64,000 nt of DNA from Shewanella salipaludis (GTDB taxonomy: Bacteria > Pseudomonadota > Gammaproteobacteria > Enterobacterales > Shewanellaceae), in contig NZ_JAAXYH010000004.1 of assembly GCF_012911865.1 (NCBI RefSeq), forward strand, positions 186,001 to 250,000. The letters are read 5' to 3'. Under the pieces are notes generated by a model. It saw nothing but the letters and a program-made list of their open reading frames with translations, did not search any database and was not told where the DNA came from. Below, in pieces: positions 9,705 to 17,738 of this stretch. The position numbers and the translations under genes are program-made. Each line of letters starts with the position of its first letter. Positions within the stretch are counted from its first letter, which is position 1.

Positions 9705-9706
9705 TG

Positions 9707-9762
9707 CTTAAGCCCAGCGACTTAAGCCCAGCCGCTTAAACCCAGCCGCTTAAGCTAGAGCC
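9707..9762. repeat. 14-bp tandem repeat, three good copies plus a degenerate fourth
   Basis: Units CTTAAGCCCAGCGA (9707-9720), CTTAAGCCCAGCCG (9721-9734), CTTAAACCCAGCCG (9735-9748) and a diverged CTTAAGCTAGAGCC (9749-9762). The array lies between the stop of the PhzF-family gene and the upstream end of the acyltransferase pair. Confidence 0.75.
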
Positions 9763-9790
9763 GAATGCCAATGCTGGATGCCGCAACTTA

Positions 9791-10633
9791 TCAGACCAAG
9801 TGCATGTCGGCGACTTTCACCACATTACCGCTGACGTTAATCTTGCTGATCCCGTTGGCGTCACATTCCAGGCTGACGGCTATTTCGCTGGGTCTTCCCA
9901 GGAATCGCCCTTGGCGTATGATGAAGTCATTGCTCTGTGTCAGTGCGTGCTTATGCAGATAAGCGGCAACCGGGCCGGCGGCACTGCCGGTCGCTACGTC
10001 TTCAACCTTGCCACAGTTATCCCAGGTCCTGCCTTCTACGCTATTGATATCCAGCACATAGAGAAACTTGGCGCCATGTTTCTCCAGCAGGGGTTCCAGA
10101 TTTGCCACCTTGAACTCTATGTCTTCCAGGCCATGGGTCACAGGCAGTATTATGTAGGGCAGGCCGGTTGAGATCGCCTCGGCAGCCTGGCCGGCCCTGT
10201 GCGCTGCGCCCAGGTTCAGCGCCGCATACAAGACAGAGGCTTCCTCGGGGCTGAGCGTCTTGATGAAGTCGGGCCGACCCTGAGTCATGGTGGCGGTAAA
10301 TGCCCCCTCAGTGACCGAGCTTGTGAGCAATACGCTGGTGTGATTCAGCTCGACCGACCATTGATGGGCAGGAGCCGCTCCGAACGCTTCATGTAGATGG
10401 TATGCCAACCCTATGAGCGGGTGACCTGCGAAGTCGAGCTCTTCCTCCACTGTGAAGATCCTCGCCGCATACTTGCCATCGACAGCAGTCAGAAAGATGG
10501 ATTCGAATTGGCGCATCTCCTGGGTCAGGGCCTGCATTTGCGCAGCAGTCAGCTCATCGAAATCGTAGAAAATCGTCAGTCCATTGCCCGTGAGCCTGGT
10601 ATTGGTAAACACATCCACTAACTTACACTTCAT
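9791..10633 (-). CDS. PhzF family isomerase-like protein
   Basis: 280 aa, the usual length for the PhzF superfamily (diaminopimelate-epimerase-like fold). The N-terminus KCKLVDVFTNTRLTGNGLTIF and the following QMQALTQEMRQFESIFL match the family. Here the glutamate of QFESIF corresponds to the conserved catalytic Glu near position 45. The DFAGHPLIGLAYHL segment near residue 67 and the GSAAGPVAAYL segment near residue 215 are also diagnostic. Members of this broad group isomerise or epimerise small carboxylates, but most, like this one, have no known substrate. No phenazine genes are nearby, so a role in phenazine synthesis is unlikely. ATG start; single-gene unit. Confidence 0.87.
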   Translation of the reverse strand: MKCKLVDVFTNTRLTGNGLTIFYDFDELTAAQMQALTQEMRQFESIFLTAVDGKYAARIFTVEEELDFAGHPLIGLAYHLHEAFGAAPAHQWSVELNHTSVLLTSSVTEGAFTATMTQGRPDFIKTLSPEEASVLYAALNLGAAHRAGQAAEAISTGLPYIILPVTHGLEDIEFKVANLEPLLEKHGAKFLYVLDINSVEGRTWDNCGKVEDVATGSAAGPVAAYLHKHALTQSNDFIIRQGRFLGRPSEIAVSLECDANGISKINVSGNVVKVADMHLV

Positions 10634-10765
10634 CTATTTTCCCGAATGTTCAGTGCATGGCATAAGGTTAAGGGCCGCCACTCGATTGCCCGCTTGAGTC
10701 ATGATAACCAGAAACAAAAATCTTACTGTAACCGGAGCAGCATGCCAAACAAGGCGTCTAAGTAA

Positions 10766-10877
10766 AAGTGCTTTTGTCTAAATGCCCGTGTCTAAATGCC
10801 TATGCCTAAATGTCTATGTCAAAGTGCCTGTGTCTAAATGCCTTTGTCTAAAGGCCTGTGTCAAAGTGTTATTTCTG
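10766..10877. repeat. 14-bp tandem repeat, about eight degenerate copies
   Basis: Consecutive 14-base units from 10766, consensus AARTGCCTRTGTCT. Examples are 10780-10793 aaatgcccgtgtct, 10822-10835 aagtgcctgtgtct and 10836-10849 aaatgcctttgtct; the last unit (10864-10877) is decayed. The array lies in the 281-base gap between the PhzF gene and the small exported protein. Because 14 is not a multiple of three and stops occur in all frames, it is not coding. Confidence 0.8.
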
Positions 10878-10914
10878 TGTATCTGTTTAGTGCCCGCCGG
10901 GGCAGCCTGGCGGC

Positions 10915-11229
10915 CTAGAGACCGTTCAGGTTAAAGGCCAGCGCATCCGGAGCCGGATCCGAGGCAAGCTGTGTCTGGCGTTGACTCAGTATCTCGTCGC
11001 TCAAGGGTCCCGTCTGTGCCAGCAGCCCGTCTATCTCTGCCTCCAGTCGCAGTTTGTCGTGGTGTGATGCGGCCTTCTCCAGGGCTGCGCTCCGGAATGA
11101 ACCGAGTCGCAGCCCTGAGGACGTCACAGTTTCAGGCCCGGCAAGGTAGACCTCGGCGGTTGTGGCATGGGCCATGGTGCCCATGGCGGACAAGATGCTG
11201 ACTAACAGCAGGGTGATGGATGTTTTCAT
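10915..11229 (-). CDS. Small exported protein of unknown function (104 aa)
   Basis: I do not recognise this protein. The ATG at 11229 is chosen because AAGGAG lies seven bases upstream and the product then starts with a textbook signal peptide: KTSITLLLVSILSAMGTMAHA, with cleavage likely after AHA near residue 22. The frame extends upstream to 11331, but that part lacks hydrophobic or family character. The mature part (~82 aa) is polar and mostly helical-looking, rich in Ala, Leu, Glu, Ser and Asp, with ALEKAASHHDKLRLEAEIDGLLAQ in the middle. It has no cysteine, so no lipobox or disulphides. It is probably periplasmic. It is not in an obvious operon. Confidence 0.7.
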   Translation of the reverse strand: MKTSITLLLVSILSAMGTMAHATTAEVYLAGPETVTSSGLRLGSFRSAALEKAASHHDKLRLEAEIDGLLAQTGPLSDEILSQRQTQLASDPAPDALAFNLNGL

Positions 11230-11331
11230 TATTGGCTCCTTGTAGCTTGGCTTGGCCCTCTGGCCCTGGCGATATCCTGGATGGATGTCGCAGTGGTATC
11301 TTCGCTGTATAGATAGCAGTAAGCGTGCCAA

Positions 11332-11497
11332 AACTACTTATCATTAAGTTTCAATGCTTTATGTGTTTTTCTGTCCGGGGTTAAACCTGAGCCCTGTCCG
11401 CCGCGGGTGTCCGCTCACCCTGCGGACAGAGTCGAGTGTCCGCCAGGCTGTACCGCTTTTTCGGCAGGGCTTGGGCAGGCTCCGGATGTGATTGGCG
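11332..11497. other. Intergenic region, comM 3' end to small exported protein
   Basis: 166 bases, upstream of the small exported gene and downstream of comM. AT-rich sequence at 11330-11370 is consistent with a promoter for the small gene. No terminator was seen for comM. Confidence 0.3.
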
Positions 11498-13021
11498 CTA
11501 TTGTTGTGCCAGCCGGGCCAGCAACCTGTCCATGGCCCGGTAACCCAGGGCCTGGGCCAAATGGCTGCGCTGCGCCCTGGGCTCCTGTTGCAGATCCGCT
11601 ATGGTGCGGGCGACGCGCTGCAGCCGGTGAAAGCTGCGCACCGACAGCCCGAGTTTCACCACGCTCTGCTCGAGAAACAGCAGATCTGCCTCGGACAGGC
11701 CGCTGAATTGCTTGAGCTGAGTGCCGCTGAGTTCGGCGTTCAGCATCCCCTGGCGGCCTAACTGAATGTCTCTGGCTCGCTTGACCCTGGCGGCGATCAC
11801 CTGGCTGTTTTCCCCCAACTGTGCCGTCTGGGTCAGGGTGCCCTGGGGCAGCCTGGGCACTTCTATGGTCAGGTCGAAACGGTCGAGGAAAGGCCCGGAC
11901 AGACGGGCCAGATAGCGCTGGATCTGCTCCGGGGTGGCCCTGGACTGGCTGTCGGCATCGCCGCAGGGACTGGGATTCATGGCGGCAATCAGCTGAAAGC
12001 GGCTGGCGAAGGTGAGTTTGGCGGCGGCGCGGGAGATCACCACTTCGCCCGTCTCCATCGGCTCACGCAGACAGTCGAGCACCTTGCGGGGGAACTCGGC
12101 AATTTCGTCGAGAAATAACACGCCTCTGTGCGCCAGGGAGATCTCCCCGGGTCTGGGAATGCTGCCGCCGCCGACCAGGGAGATGGCCGAGCTGGTGTGG
12201 TGGGGCGAACGGAAGGGCCGGCGCAGGAAATCCTCCGGCTTGATGTCCAGTCCGGCCACAGAATGCAGGGCCGCGACCTCCAGTGCCTCATCATAGTTGA
12301 GTTGCGGCAGCAGCGGCATGATGCGGCTGGCGAGCATGGTCTTGCCCGTGCCGGGTGGCCCCAGCATCAGCAGGTTATGGTTGCCGGCGGCGGCGATCTC
12401 CAGCGCCTGCTTGGCCTGGTACTGGCCCAGCACTTCGCTCAGGCAGGGCTGGGGGGCTTGTGGCTCGGGGGTCAGCCATTCCAGGCGGCTGCTGATGCCG
12501 GGCAGCCGAGCCTGTCCCTGCAGGCAGGCGGTCAGGTTCTGCAGATGGGCGGCGAAGCGGACCGCCCCATAGCCGACCAATTCGGCATCATGGCGGTTAT
12601 CCAGGGGCATGATCAGGCCATGCCCCTGACGCTTGGCCGCCAGTATCGCCGGCAACAGGCCTTGGCAGTAGCGGATATGGCCGGACAGCGCCAACTCACC
12701 GATAAATTCCATCTCCTTCAGGCTCTGGAGCGGCACTTGCCCCGAGGCGGCGAGTATCCCTATGGCGATCGGCAAGTCGTAGCGGCCGCCCTGTTTGGGC
12801 AGGTCGGCCGGTGCCAAGTTGACCGTGATCCTGCGTGTCGGGAATTCGAAGCCTGCGTTGATCAGGGCGCTGCGGACCCGCTCCCTGGCTTCCTTGACCG
12901 AGGCCTCGGGCAGGCCAACCAGATTGAAGGCGGGCAGGCCATTGCTCAGATGCACTTCCACCTTGACTTCCGGTGCCTCGACGCCGGCGCTGGCGCGGGT
13001 GGTGACACAGGCGATAGCCAT
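11498..13021 (-). CDS. comM: ComM/YifB family AAA+ ATPase (Mg-chelatase-like branch-migration helicase)
   Basis: 507 aa, matching YifB/ComM. An N-terminal Lon-protease-like/ChlI-type domain spans residues ~1-170, with the family opener HLSNGLPAFNLVGLPEASVKEARERVRSA. The AAA+ Mg-chelatase module has Walker A GPPGTGKTM near residue 218 and Walker B GVLFLDEIAEF near 300, followed by a C-terminal Mg-chelatase domain (SVRSFHRLQRVARTIADL). In Vibrio, ComM is a hexameric helicase promoting branch migration during natural transformation, and it is broadly conserved in non-competent species. The ATG at 13021 follows two in-frame TTG codons at 13027 and 13024; it is the only ATG at the family's start position. 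It is divergent from paeA. Confidence 0.92.
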   Translation of the reverse strand: MAIACVTTRASAGVEAPEVKVEVHLSNGLPAFNLVGLPEASVKEARERVRSALINAGFEFPTRRITVNLAPADLPKQGGRYDLPIAIGILAASGQVPLQSLKEMEFIGELALSGHIRYCQGLLPAILAAKRQGHGLIMPLDNRHDAELVGYGAVRFAAHLQNLTACLQGQARLPGISSRLEWLTPEPQAPQPCLSEVLGQYQAKQALEIAAAGNHNLLMLGPPGTGKTMLASRIMPLLPQLNYDEALEVAALHSVAGLDIKPEDFLRRPFRSPHHTSSAISLVGGGSIPRPGEISLAHRGVLFLDEIAEFPRKVLDCLREPMETGEVVISRAAAKLTFASRFQLIAAMNPSPCGDADSQSRATPEQIQRYLARLSGPFLDRFDLTIEVPRLPQGTLTQTAQLGENSQVIAARVKRARDIQLGRQGMLNAELSGTQLKQFSGLSEADLLFLEQSVVKLGLSVRSFHRLQRVARTIADLQQEPRAQRSHLAQALGYRAMDRLLARLAQQ

Positions 13022-13307
13022 CAACAAATCCTTTTGTTTTGGAAGATAATTTGAGTCTAGCAGCTATTGGCGCTCCTGCCTGGGGCCAGGCTTGGGCTCG
13101 GCCATGGGGGCGAATAGTGGCGCTGGCGGCCATGGCAAATGCCGTGGGGCTTTCCCAATGGCAACAAGCGGATATAATAACCCGGCCACGACTGTCGGCC
13201 GCTAGACTTGAACCTGGGTACTGGCGCGACCGGAGCCGTCCTGTTGCTGCCTTGGCGAGCGCTGTCTTAAGTCAGCTCATAAGCTGTATTGTTAAATAAG
13301 GTGTTCC
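13022..13307. other. Divergent intergenic region comM/paeA
   Basis: 286 bases between divergently transcribed genes, so promoters for both must lie here. The sequence is GC-rich and I could not pick a convincing -10/-35 pair. No RNA or small gene was recognised. Confidence 0.3.
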
Positions 13308-14612
13308 ATGACTCTGTTCGATAACCTGTTGGTGATCCTATGCCTGGTCGGTGCCAGCTGCTTCTTCTCCATGTCGGAAATCGCCTTGGCGGCGTCGCGC
13401 AAGATACGCCTGCGGCAGTTGGCCGATGAGGGCGACGTGCGGGCCGAGCGGGTGCTGCAACTGCAGGCCCATCCCGGCAGTTTCTTCACCGTGGTGCAGA
13501 TCGGTCTCAATGCCGTCGCCATCATGGGCGGTATCGTCGGCGAGTCCGCCTTCAGGCCCCATTTCATTGCCCTGTTGCAGCCTTGGCTGGCCGATCCCTG
13601 GCTCGGCAAGCTGAGCTTCCTCCTGTCTTTCGTGTTGGTCACCAGTCTGTTTATCCTGCTGGCGGATCTCATGCCCAAGCGCGTCGCCATGGCGATGCCA
13701 GAGTGGGTGGCGCTGCGTCTGGTGGCCCCCATGTCCTGGTGCATCACAGTACTCAGGCCGTTGGTGTGGTTGTTCAACGGCCTGGCCAATGGCCTGTTCA
13801 AGTTGCTGCATATCCCTACAGCACGCAACGATGAGATCACCTCGGACGATATTTATGCCGTGATGAATGCCGGTGCCGAGGCCGGCGTGCTGGACAGAGG
13901 CGATCAGCAGATGATGGAAAATGTGTTTGAAATGCAAACGGTTTCCGTTACCTCGGCCATGACGGCGCGGGACACCCTGGTGTATTTTCTGCTGCAGGAC
14001 AGTGAAGAGGACATAAAGCGCAAGATCACCGAGGCGCCCCATACCAAGTTCCTGGTCTGCGACGGCCAGCTGGACACTGTCAAGGGCGTGGTCGATGCCA
14101 AGGAGCTGTTGATCCGGGTGATCAACGGCGAGCAGATCAGCCTGGAAGGCAGTAACCTGGTGCACAATACCCTGATCATTCCCGACAGCCTGAGCCTGTC
14201 CGAGTCGATGGAATACTTCAAGAACAGCCGCGCCGACTTTGCCGTGGTGATGAACGAGTATGCCCTGGTGGTCGGGATAGTGACCACCAACGATCTGCAG
14301 CGGGCCGTGATGGGGGCCTGGTCGCTGCACGAGAGCGAAGAGCAGATCATCGCCCGCGATGCCAACTCCTGGCTGGTGGACGGAGTGACGCCGATAACCG
14401 ACGTGATGCGCGCCTTCGGCATAGAAGAGTTCCCCCATAGCCAGAACTACGAGACCATAGCGGGTTTCATGATGTATATGCTGCGTAAGATCCCCAAACG
14501 CACAGATTTCGTTAACTATGCAGGTTACAAGTTCGAGGTGGTGGACATAGATGCCTACAGGGTAGATCAGTTGCTGGTGACCCGTCTCGATGCCTTGGAT
14601 AAGGCGCAGTGA
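13308..14612 (+). CDS. paeA: PaeA/YtfL-type CNNM-CBS-CorC_HlyC membrane transporter
   Basis: 434 aa, colinear with E. coli PaeA (YtfL). An N-terminal DUF21/CNNM membrane domain spans residues ~1-180, opening LVILCLVGASCFFSMSEIALAASRK, with GSFFTVVQIGLNAVAIMGGI near 62 and LADLMPKR near 118. A CBS pair at ~195-335 includes SSAMTARD-like SVTSAMTARDT and ADFAVVMNEYALVVGIVTTND. A C-terminal CorC_HlyC domain includes NYETIAGFMMYMLRKIPKRTD. In enterobacteria PaeA exports cadaverine and putrescine and protects stationary-phase cells; relatives are often misnamed hemolysins. The ATG at 13308 is preceded by AAGGTG. It is convergent with ilvY with only 60 bases between. Confidence 0.88.
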   Translation: MTLFDNLLVILCLVGASCFFSMSEIALAASRKIRLRQLADEGDVRAERVLQLQAHPGSFFTVVQIGLNAVAIMGGIVGESAFRPHFIALLQPWLADPWLGKLSFLLSFVLVTSLFILLADLMPKRVAMAMPEWVALRLVAPMSWCITVLRPLVWLFNGLANGLFKLLHIPTARNDEITSDDIYAVMNAGAEAGVLDRGDQQMMENVFEMQTVSVTSAMTARDTLVYFLLQDSEEDIKRKITEAPHTKFLVCDGQLDTVKGVVDAKELLIRVINGEQISLEGSNLVHNTLIIPDSLSLSESMEYFKNSRADFAVVMNEYALVVGIVTTNDLQRAVMGAWSLHESEEQIIARDANSWLVDGVTPITDVMRAFGIEEFPHSQNYETIAGFMMYMLRKIPKRTDFVNYAGYKFEVVDIDAYRVDQLLVTRLDALDKAQ

Positions 14613-14672
14613 TCTTGTACCTGCTTCACCCTCTGGGGCAAGCAAGATTTAGCTGTTAATACTGGCCGAGCC

Positions 14673-15545
14673 TCAGACCACGGCGAGGAACGCCGCTATT
14701 ATGGGGTCGTCTAGCCGCTTCTGCTTACAGCAACAACCCAGCTCGAAGGCGGGAATGGCCACGGGCGAAGGCACCAGCTGCAGCCTATCCCTGACCGGGC
14801 TGTTATGCACGACCACTTCCGGGGTGATGCTGACACCACAGCCAAGGGCCACCATGGAGGTCATCGCCTCCTGTCCCGAGACCTGGGCGTAGATCTTGGC
14901 CTCTATGCCCATCTGCTTGAACCAGTTGTCCGCCCTGCGTCTGCCTGGGCCATGGTCCGGAATGATGAAGGGGAGGTTGCCCCAGTCGATCTCCGGCTCG
15001 CCCAGCTGTTGCTGCACCCGGCAGTGGATGGTCGGGCCTATGATGACCAGGGGCACTTCCTCTATCTTGGCGAAGTGCAGGCTGGCGGGGAAGGGATCCG
15101 GCAGGGCGGCGATGGCGATATCGGCCTTTTGTTGCTGTATCTGGGTCAAGGCATTGGCGGCATCACCCGTCGTCAGGTTGATTTCCACCAACGGCTGTTC
15201 GCGGCGAAACCTGTCCAGCAACCCGGGCAGATGGCTGTAGGCGGCGGTGACCGAACAGTAGATGTTCAACTTTCCATGCAGCAAGTCCTGGCGCGGATCT
15301 ATGCGGGTCTTCAGGGTCAGCCACTGGCTCAGGGTCTGCTCGGCAAAGCGGCGAAACTCGAGTCCGGCGTTGGTGAGTGACACGCTGCGGTTATCCCGTT
15401 GCAGCAGCTGGGCGCCGACTTCCTCTTCCAGGCGTTGCAGGGCCCGGCTGAGGGTCGAAGGACTGACATGCATCTGCTCCGCGGTGCGGGCGAAATGCAG
15501 GCTGTCACAGAGATGCAGGTAGAGCTTGAGTGAGCGAATATCCAT
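14673..15545 (-). CDS. ilvY: HTH-type transcriptional regulator IlvY
   Basis: LysR-family activator of ilvC. The 290-aa product begins MDIRSLKLYLHLCDSLHFARTA with an N-terminal winged HTH (MHVSPSTLSRALQRLEEEVG near residues 24-43), followed by a substrate-binding domain. In E. coli, IlvY binds the divergent ilvY-ilvC region and activates ilvC when acetolactate or acetohydroxybutyrate is present; the divergent layout is the same here. The ATG at 15545 is preferred over the upstream GTG/ATG-like extension to 15587 because the extension (SRRHSGASHDGNS) has no family similarity and GGGAA lies just upstream of this ATG. Its 3' end faces paeA. Confidence 0.9.
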   Translation of the reverse strand: MDIRSLKLYLHLCDSLHFARTAEQMHVSPSTLSRALQRLEEEVGAQLLQRDNRSVSLTNAGLEFRRFAEQTLSQWLTLKTRIDPRQDLLHGKLNIYCSVTAAYSHLPGLLDRFRREQPLVEINLTTGDAANALTQIQQQKADIAIAALPDPFPASLHFAKIEEVPLVIIGPTIHCRVQQQLGEPEIDWGNLPFIIPDHGPGRRRADNWFKQMGIEAKIYAQVSGQEAMTSMVALGCGVSITPEVVVHNSPVRDRLQLVPSPVAIPAFELGCCCKQKRLDDPIIAAFLAVV

Positions 15546-15732
15546 AGAGTTCCCGTCATGGCTCGCGCCTGAGTGCCGACGAGACATGTTGCCAAAAACG
15601 CAATATCAGATTCCGAATATATCATTTTCCGCAATTAAAGCCATGGACTATAGTGAGTCCAATCACAATTTAGCCCGGCCATGAGCCAGGTAGATTGAGT
15701 CCCAAATTTCTGACTTTAAGGTGGTGTATCAG
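15546..15732. promoter_or_regulatory. Divergent ilvY-ilvC control region
   Basis: 187 bases holding both promoters. For ilvC, a candidate -10 TATAGT (15649-15654) is 17 bases from a poor -35 TTTCCG (15626-15631). A weak -35 is expected for an activator-dependent promoter. Two copies of a CCGNAAT-like element (in ttccgaatat at about 15612-15621 and ttccgcaatt at about 15627-15636) could be IlvY half-sites. This is a suggestion from pattern only. AAGGTGG precedes the ilvC ATG. Confidence 0.5.
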
Positions 15733-17214
15733 ATGGCTAACTATTTTAACTCTCTGAACTTACGTCAACAATTAGCCCAGCTGGCACAGTGCCGTTTCAT
15801 GGACCGCAGCGAATTCGCCAAGGGTTGCGACTATATCAAAGGCTGGAACATAGTCATCCTGGGGTGTGGCGCCCAGGGCCTGAACCAGGGGCTGAACATG
15901 CGTGACTCAGGGCTGAACATCACCTTCGCCCTGCGCCCCGAGGCCATAGCCCAGCAGCGGGCCTCATGGCGGCAGGCCACAGACAATGGTTTTCGGGTCG
16001 GCACCTTCGAAGCCCTGGTGCCGGACGCAGATCTGGTGCTCAACCTGACCCCGGACAAGCAGCATTCCAATGTGGTCAATGCCGTGATGCCGCTGATGAA
16101 ACAAGGCGCGACCCTGGCCTATTCCCACGGCTTCAACATAGTCGAGGAAGGCATGCAGGTGCGTGAAGACATCACAGTCATCATGGTGGCCCCCAAGTGT
16201 CCCGGCACCGAGGTGCGGGAAGAATACAAGCGCGGCTTCGGCGTGCCGACCCTGATCGCCGTGCATCCGGAGAACGACTCCCGCGGCGATGGCCTGGAGA
16301 TCGCCAAGGCCTATGCCAGCGCTACCGGCGGCGACAGGGCCGGGGTGTTGCACTCGTCTTTCATCGCCGAAGTGAAGTCGGACTTGATGGGGGAGCAGAC
16401 CATACTCTGCGGCATGTTGCAGACGGGTGCCATCCTGGGCTACGAGAAGATGCTTGCCGATGGGGTGGAGCCCGGTTATGCCGCCAAGTTGATCCAGCAG
16501 GGCTGGGAAACAGTGACCGAAGCCCTCAAACATGGCGGCATCACCAACATGATGGACAGGTTGTCTAATCCGGCCAAGATCCAGGCCTTCGACATGGCCG
16601 AGGACTTGAAAGGCATACTGGCGCCCCTGTTCGAGAAGCACATGGATGACATCATCAGCGGCGAATTTTCCCGCACCATGATGGCCGATTGGGCCAACGA
16701 CGATGCCAACCTGCTGCGCTGGCGCGCCGAAACCGCCGAGACGGGTTTCGAGCAAGCCCCGGTATCGAGCGAGCACATAGAGGAGCAGACCTATTTCGAT
16801 AAGGGCATCTTCCTGGTGGCCATGATCAAGGCCGGGGTCGAGTTGGCCTTCGACACCATGGTTGCCGCCGGAATAGTAGAAGAATCAGCTTATTACGAGT
16901 CACTGCACGAGACGCCGCTGATCGCCAACACCATAGCCCGTAAGCGTTTGTATGAGATGAATGTGGTGATTTCCGACACCGCCGAATACGGTTGTTATCT
17001 GTTCAACCATGCGGCAGTGCCCTTGCTGCGCGACTATGTCAACGCCATGTCACCCGAGTTCCTGGGGGCCGGCCTGCAGGACAGAGGCAACGGCGTGGAT
17101 AATTTGCGCCTCATCCAGGTGAATGAGGCCATTCGTCATACCGGGGTGGAATACATAGGCGCCGAATTGCGCGGCTACATGACGGACATGAAACGTATCG
17201 TCGACAATCATTGA
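15733..17214 (+). CDS. ilvC: Ketol-acid reductoisomerase, class II (NADP+)
   Basis: 493 aa, the long (class II) form typical of enterics, aligned end to end with E. coli Ilv[22 protein letters not shown] at the start, and the NADPH loop [21 protein letters not shown] near residue 36. The metal-binding catalytic core includes [31 protein letters not shown] and the C-terminal domain segment [14 protein letters not shown]-like ([14 protein letters not shown]). It isomerises and reduces acetolactate/acetohydroxybutyrate to dihydroxy acids, the second common step of Ile/Val synthesis. The frame is open from 15721 (GTG), but ATG 15733 is the family start and has AAGGTGG upstream. It is transcribed divergently from ilvY. 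Confidence 0.97.
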   Translation: MANYFNSLNLRQQLAQLAQCRFMDRSEFAKGCDYIKGWNIVILGCGAQGLNQGLNMRDSGLNITFALRPEAIAQQRASWRQATDNGFRVGTFEALVPDADLVLNLTPDKQHSNVVNAVMPLMKQGATLAYSHGFNIVEEGMQVREDITVIMVAPKCPGTEVREEYKRGFGVPTLIAVHPENDSRGDGLEIAKAYASATGGDRAGVLHSSFIAEVKSDLMGEQTILCGMLQTGAILGYEKMLADGVEPGYAAKLIQQGWETVTEALKHGGITNMMDRLSNPAKIQAFDMAEDLKGILAPLFEKHMDDIISGEFSRTMMADWANDDANLLRWRAETAETGFEQAPVSSEHIEEQTYFDKGIFLVAMIKAGVELAFDTMVAAGIVEESAYYESLHETPLIANTIARKRLYEMNVVISDTAEYGCYLFNHAAVPLLRDYVNAMSPEFLGAGLQDRGNGVDNLRLIQVNEAIRHTGVEYIGAELRGYMTDMKRIVDNH

Positions 17215-17503
17215 TAGCGTATTTTGTTGATTTAACTCAGCGGCCTGCCCGGCAGGCTAACGACAAGAGATTAAGTTTGCACAGGAGGCGTTCGACATGA
17301 ACTCCTATATGGCATGCGTCAGGTTCGATTTTGTTGTTGTTTTGCATTGTCTCGGCAAGGACGCTGAATTTTTTTAACGATAAGACATTTTGATTGTGTT
17401 TGTTGCTCGCTTCATGGTAAAGCTAATAGCTCGCATCCGGGCCATTAACCTGGACGACAACGAATTCAAACCCAAACTCAATACCCATAGGACACTGTTA
17501 TTC
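17215..17503. other. Intergenic region ilvC to ilv leader
   Basis: 289 bases containing the presumed promoter of the ilvGMEDA transcript. A small GC hairpin (GCCTGCC/GGCAGGC, 17243-17257) follows ilvC but lacks a T-run. T-rich sequence at 17325-17400 (including tttttttaacg) may be an UP-type element. No confident -10/-35 pair was chosen. Confidence 0.35.
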
Positions 17504-17599
17504 ATGTTTAACCAGGCTGCCAAGCTCCTCCTCGTGATTATTACCGTGGTGATTATTAAATCGCAGCGGGGGCGGCGCATGGCAAACAGACAGACCTAA
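17504..17599 (+). CDS. ilvL: ilvGMEDA operon leader peptide IlvL
   Basis: 31-residue ORF whose middle reads [13 protein letters not shown]: three Leu, three Val, four Ile and one Thr codon in a twelve-codon run (17525-17560). This is the signature of the branched-chain attenuator peptide (E. coli IlvL is 32 aa). It is followed at once by an intrinsic terminator and sits 139 bases ahead of ilvG. Ribosome stalling at these codons when charged tRNA-Ile/Val/Leu is scarce should favour the antiterminator. A longer frame opens upstream (17390), but the ATG at 17504 gives the canonical leader length. Confidence 0.88.
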   Translation: MFNQAAKLLLVIITVVIIKSQRGRRMANRQT

Positions 17600-17652
17600 A
17601 GGTTTAGAAGTTTCAAAGAACCCCCCGCTCCGCAAGGACCGGGGGGTTCTTT
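17565..17652 (+). terminator. ilv attenuator: antiterminator and intrinsic terminator
   Basis: Terminator arms AAAGAACCCCCC (17615-17626) and GGGGGGTTCTTT (17641-17652) are perfectly complementary over 12 bp and followed by TTCGTTTC. The segment AGCGGGGG (17565-17572), just past the Ile codons of ilvL, is perfectly complementary to CCCCCGCT (17622-17629) inside the left terminator arm, giving a mutually exclusive antiterminator. A possible protector helix pairs GCTGCC (17516-17521) with GGCGGC (17571-17576), with one G-U. This is the classic 1:2, 2:3, 3:4 attenuator arrangement. Confidence 0.85.
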
Positions 17653-17738
17653 CGTTTCAGGGGCCGAAACTTGGCCCAGGGTACGGCAAGCAACGGCAGC
17701 TCAGCGTCAATAACATTTTGGAAAACGAGAGAAAACAT

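Noticed and set aside
17390-17503. Longer reading of the ilv leader peptide from 17390
   Set aside because: The extension has no leader-peptide character; the ATG at 17504 gives the canonical 31-residue regulatory peptide directly ahead of the terminator.
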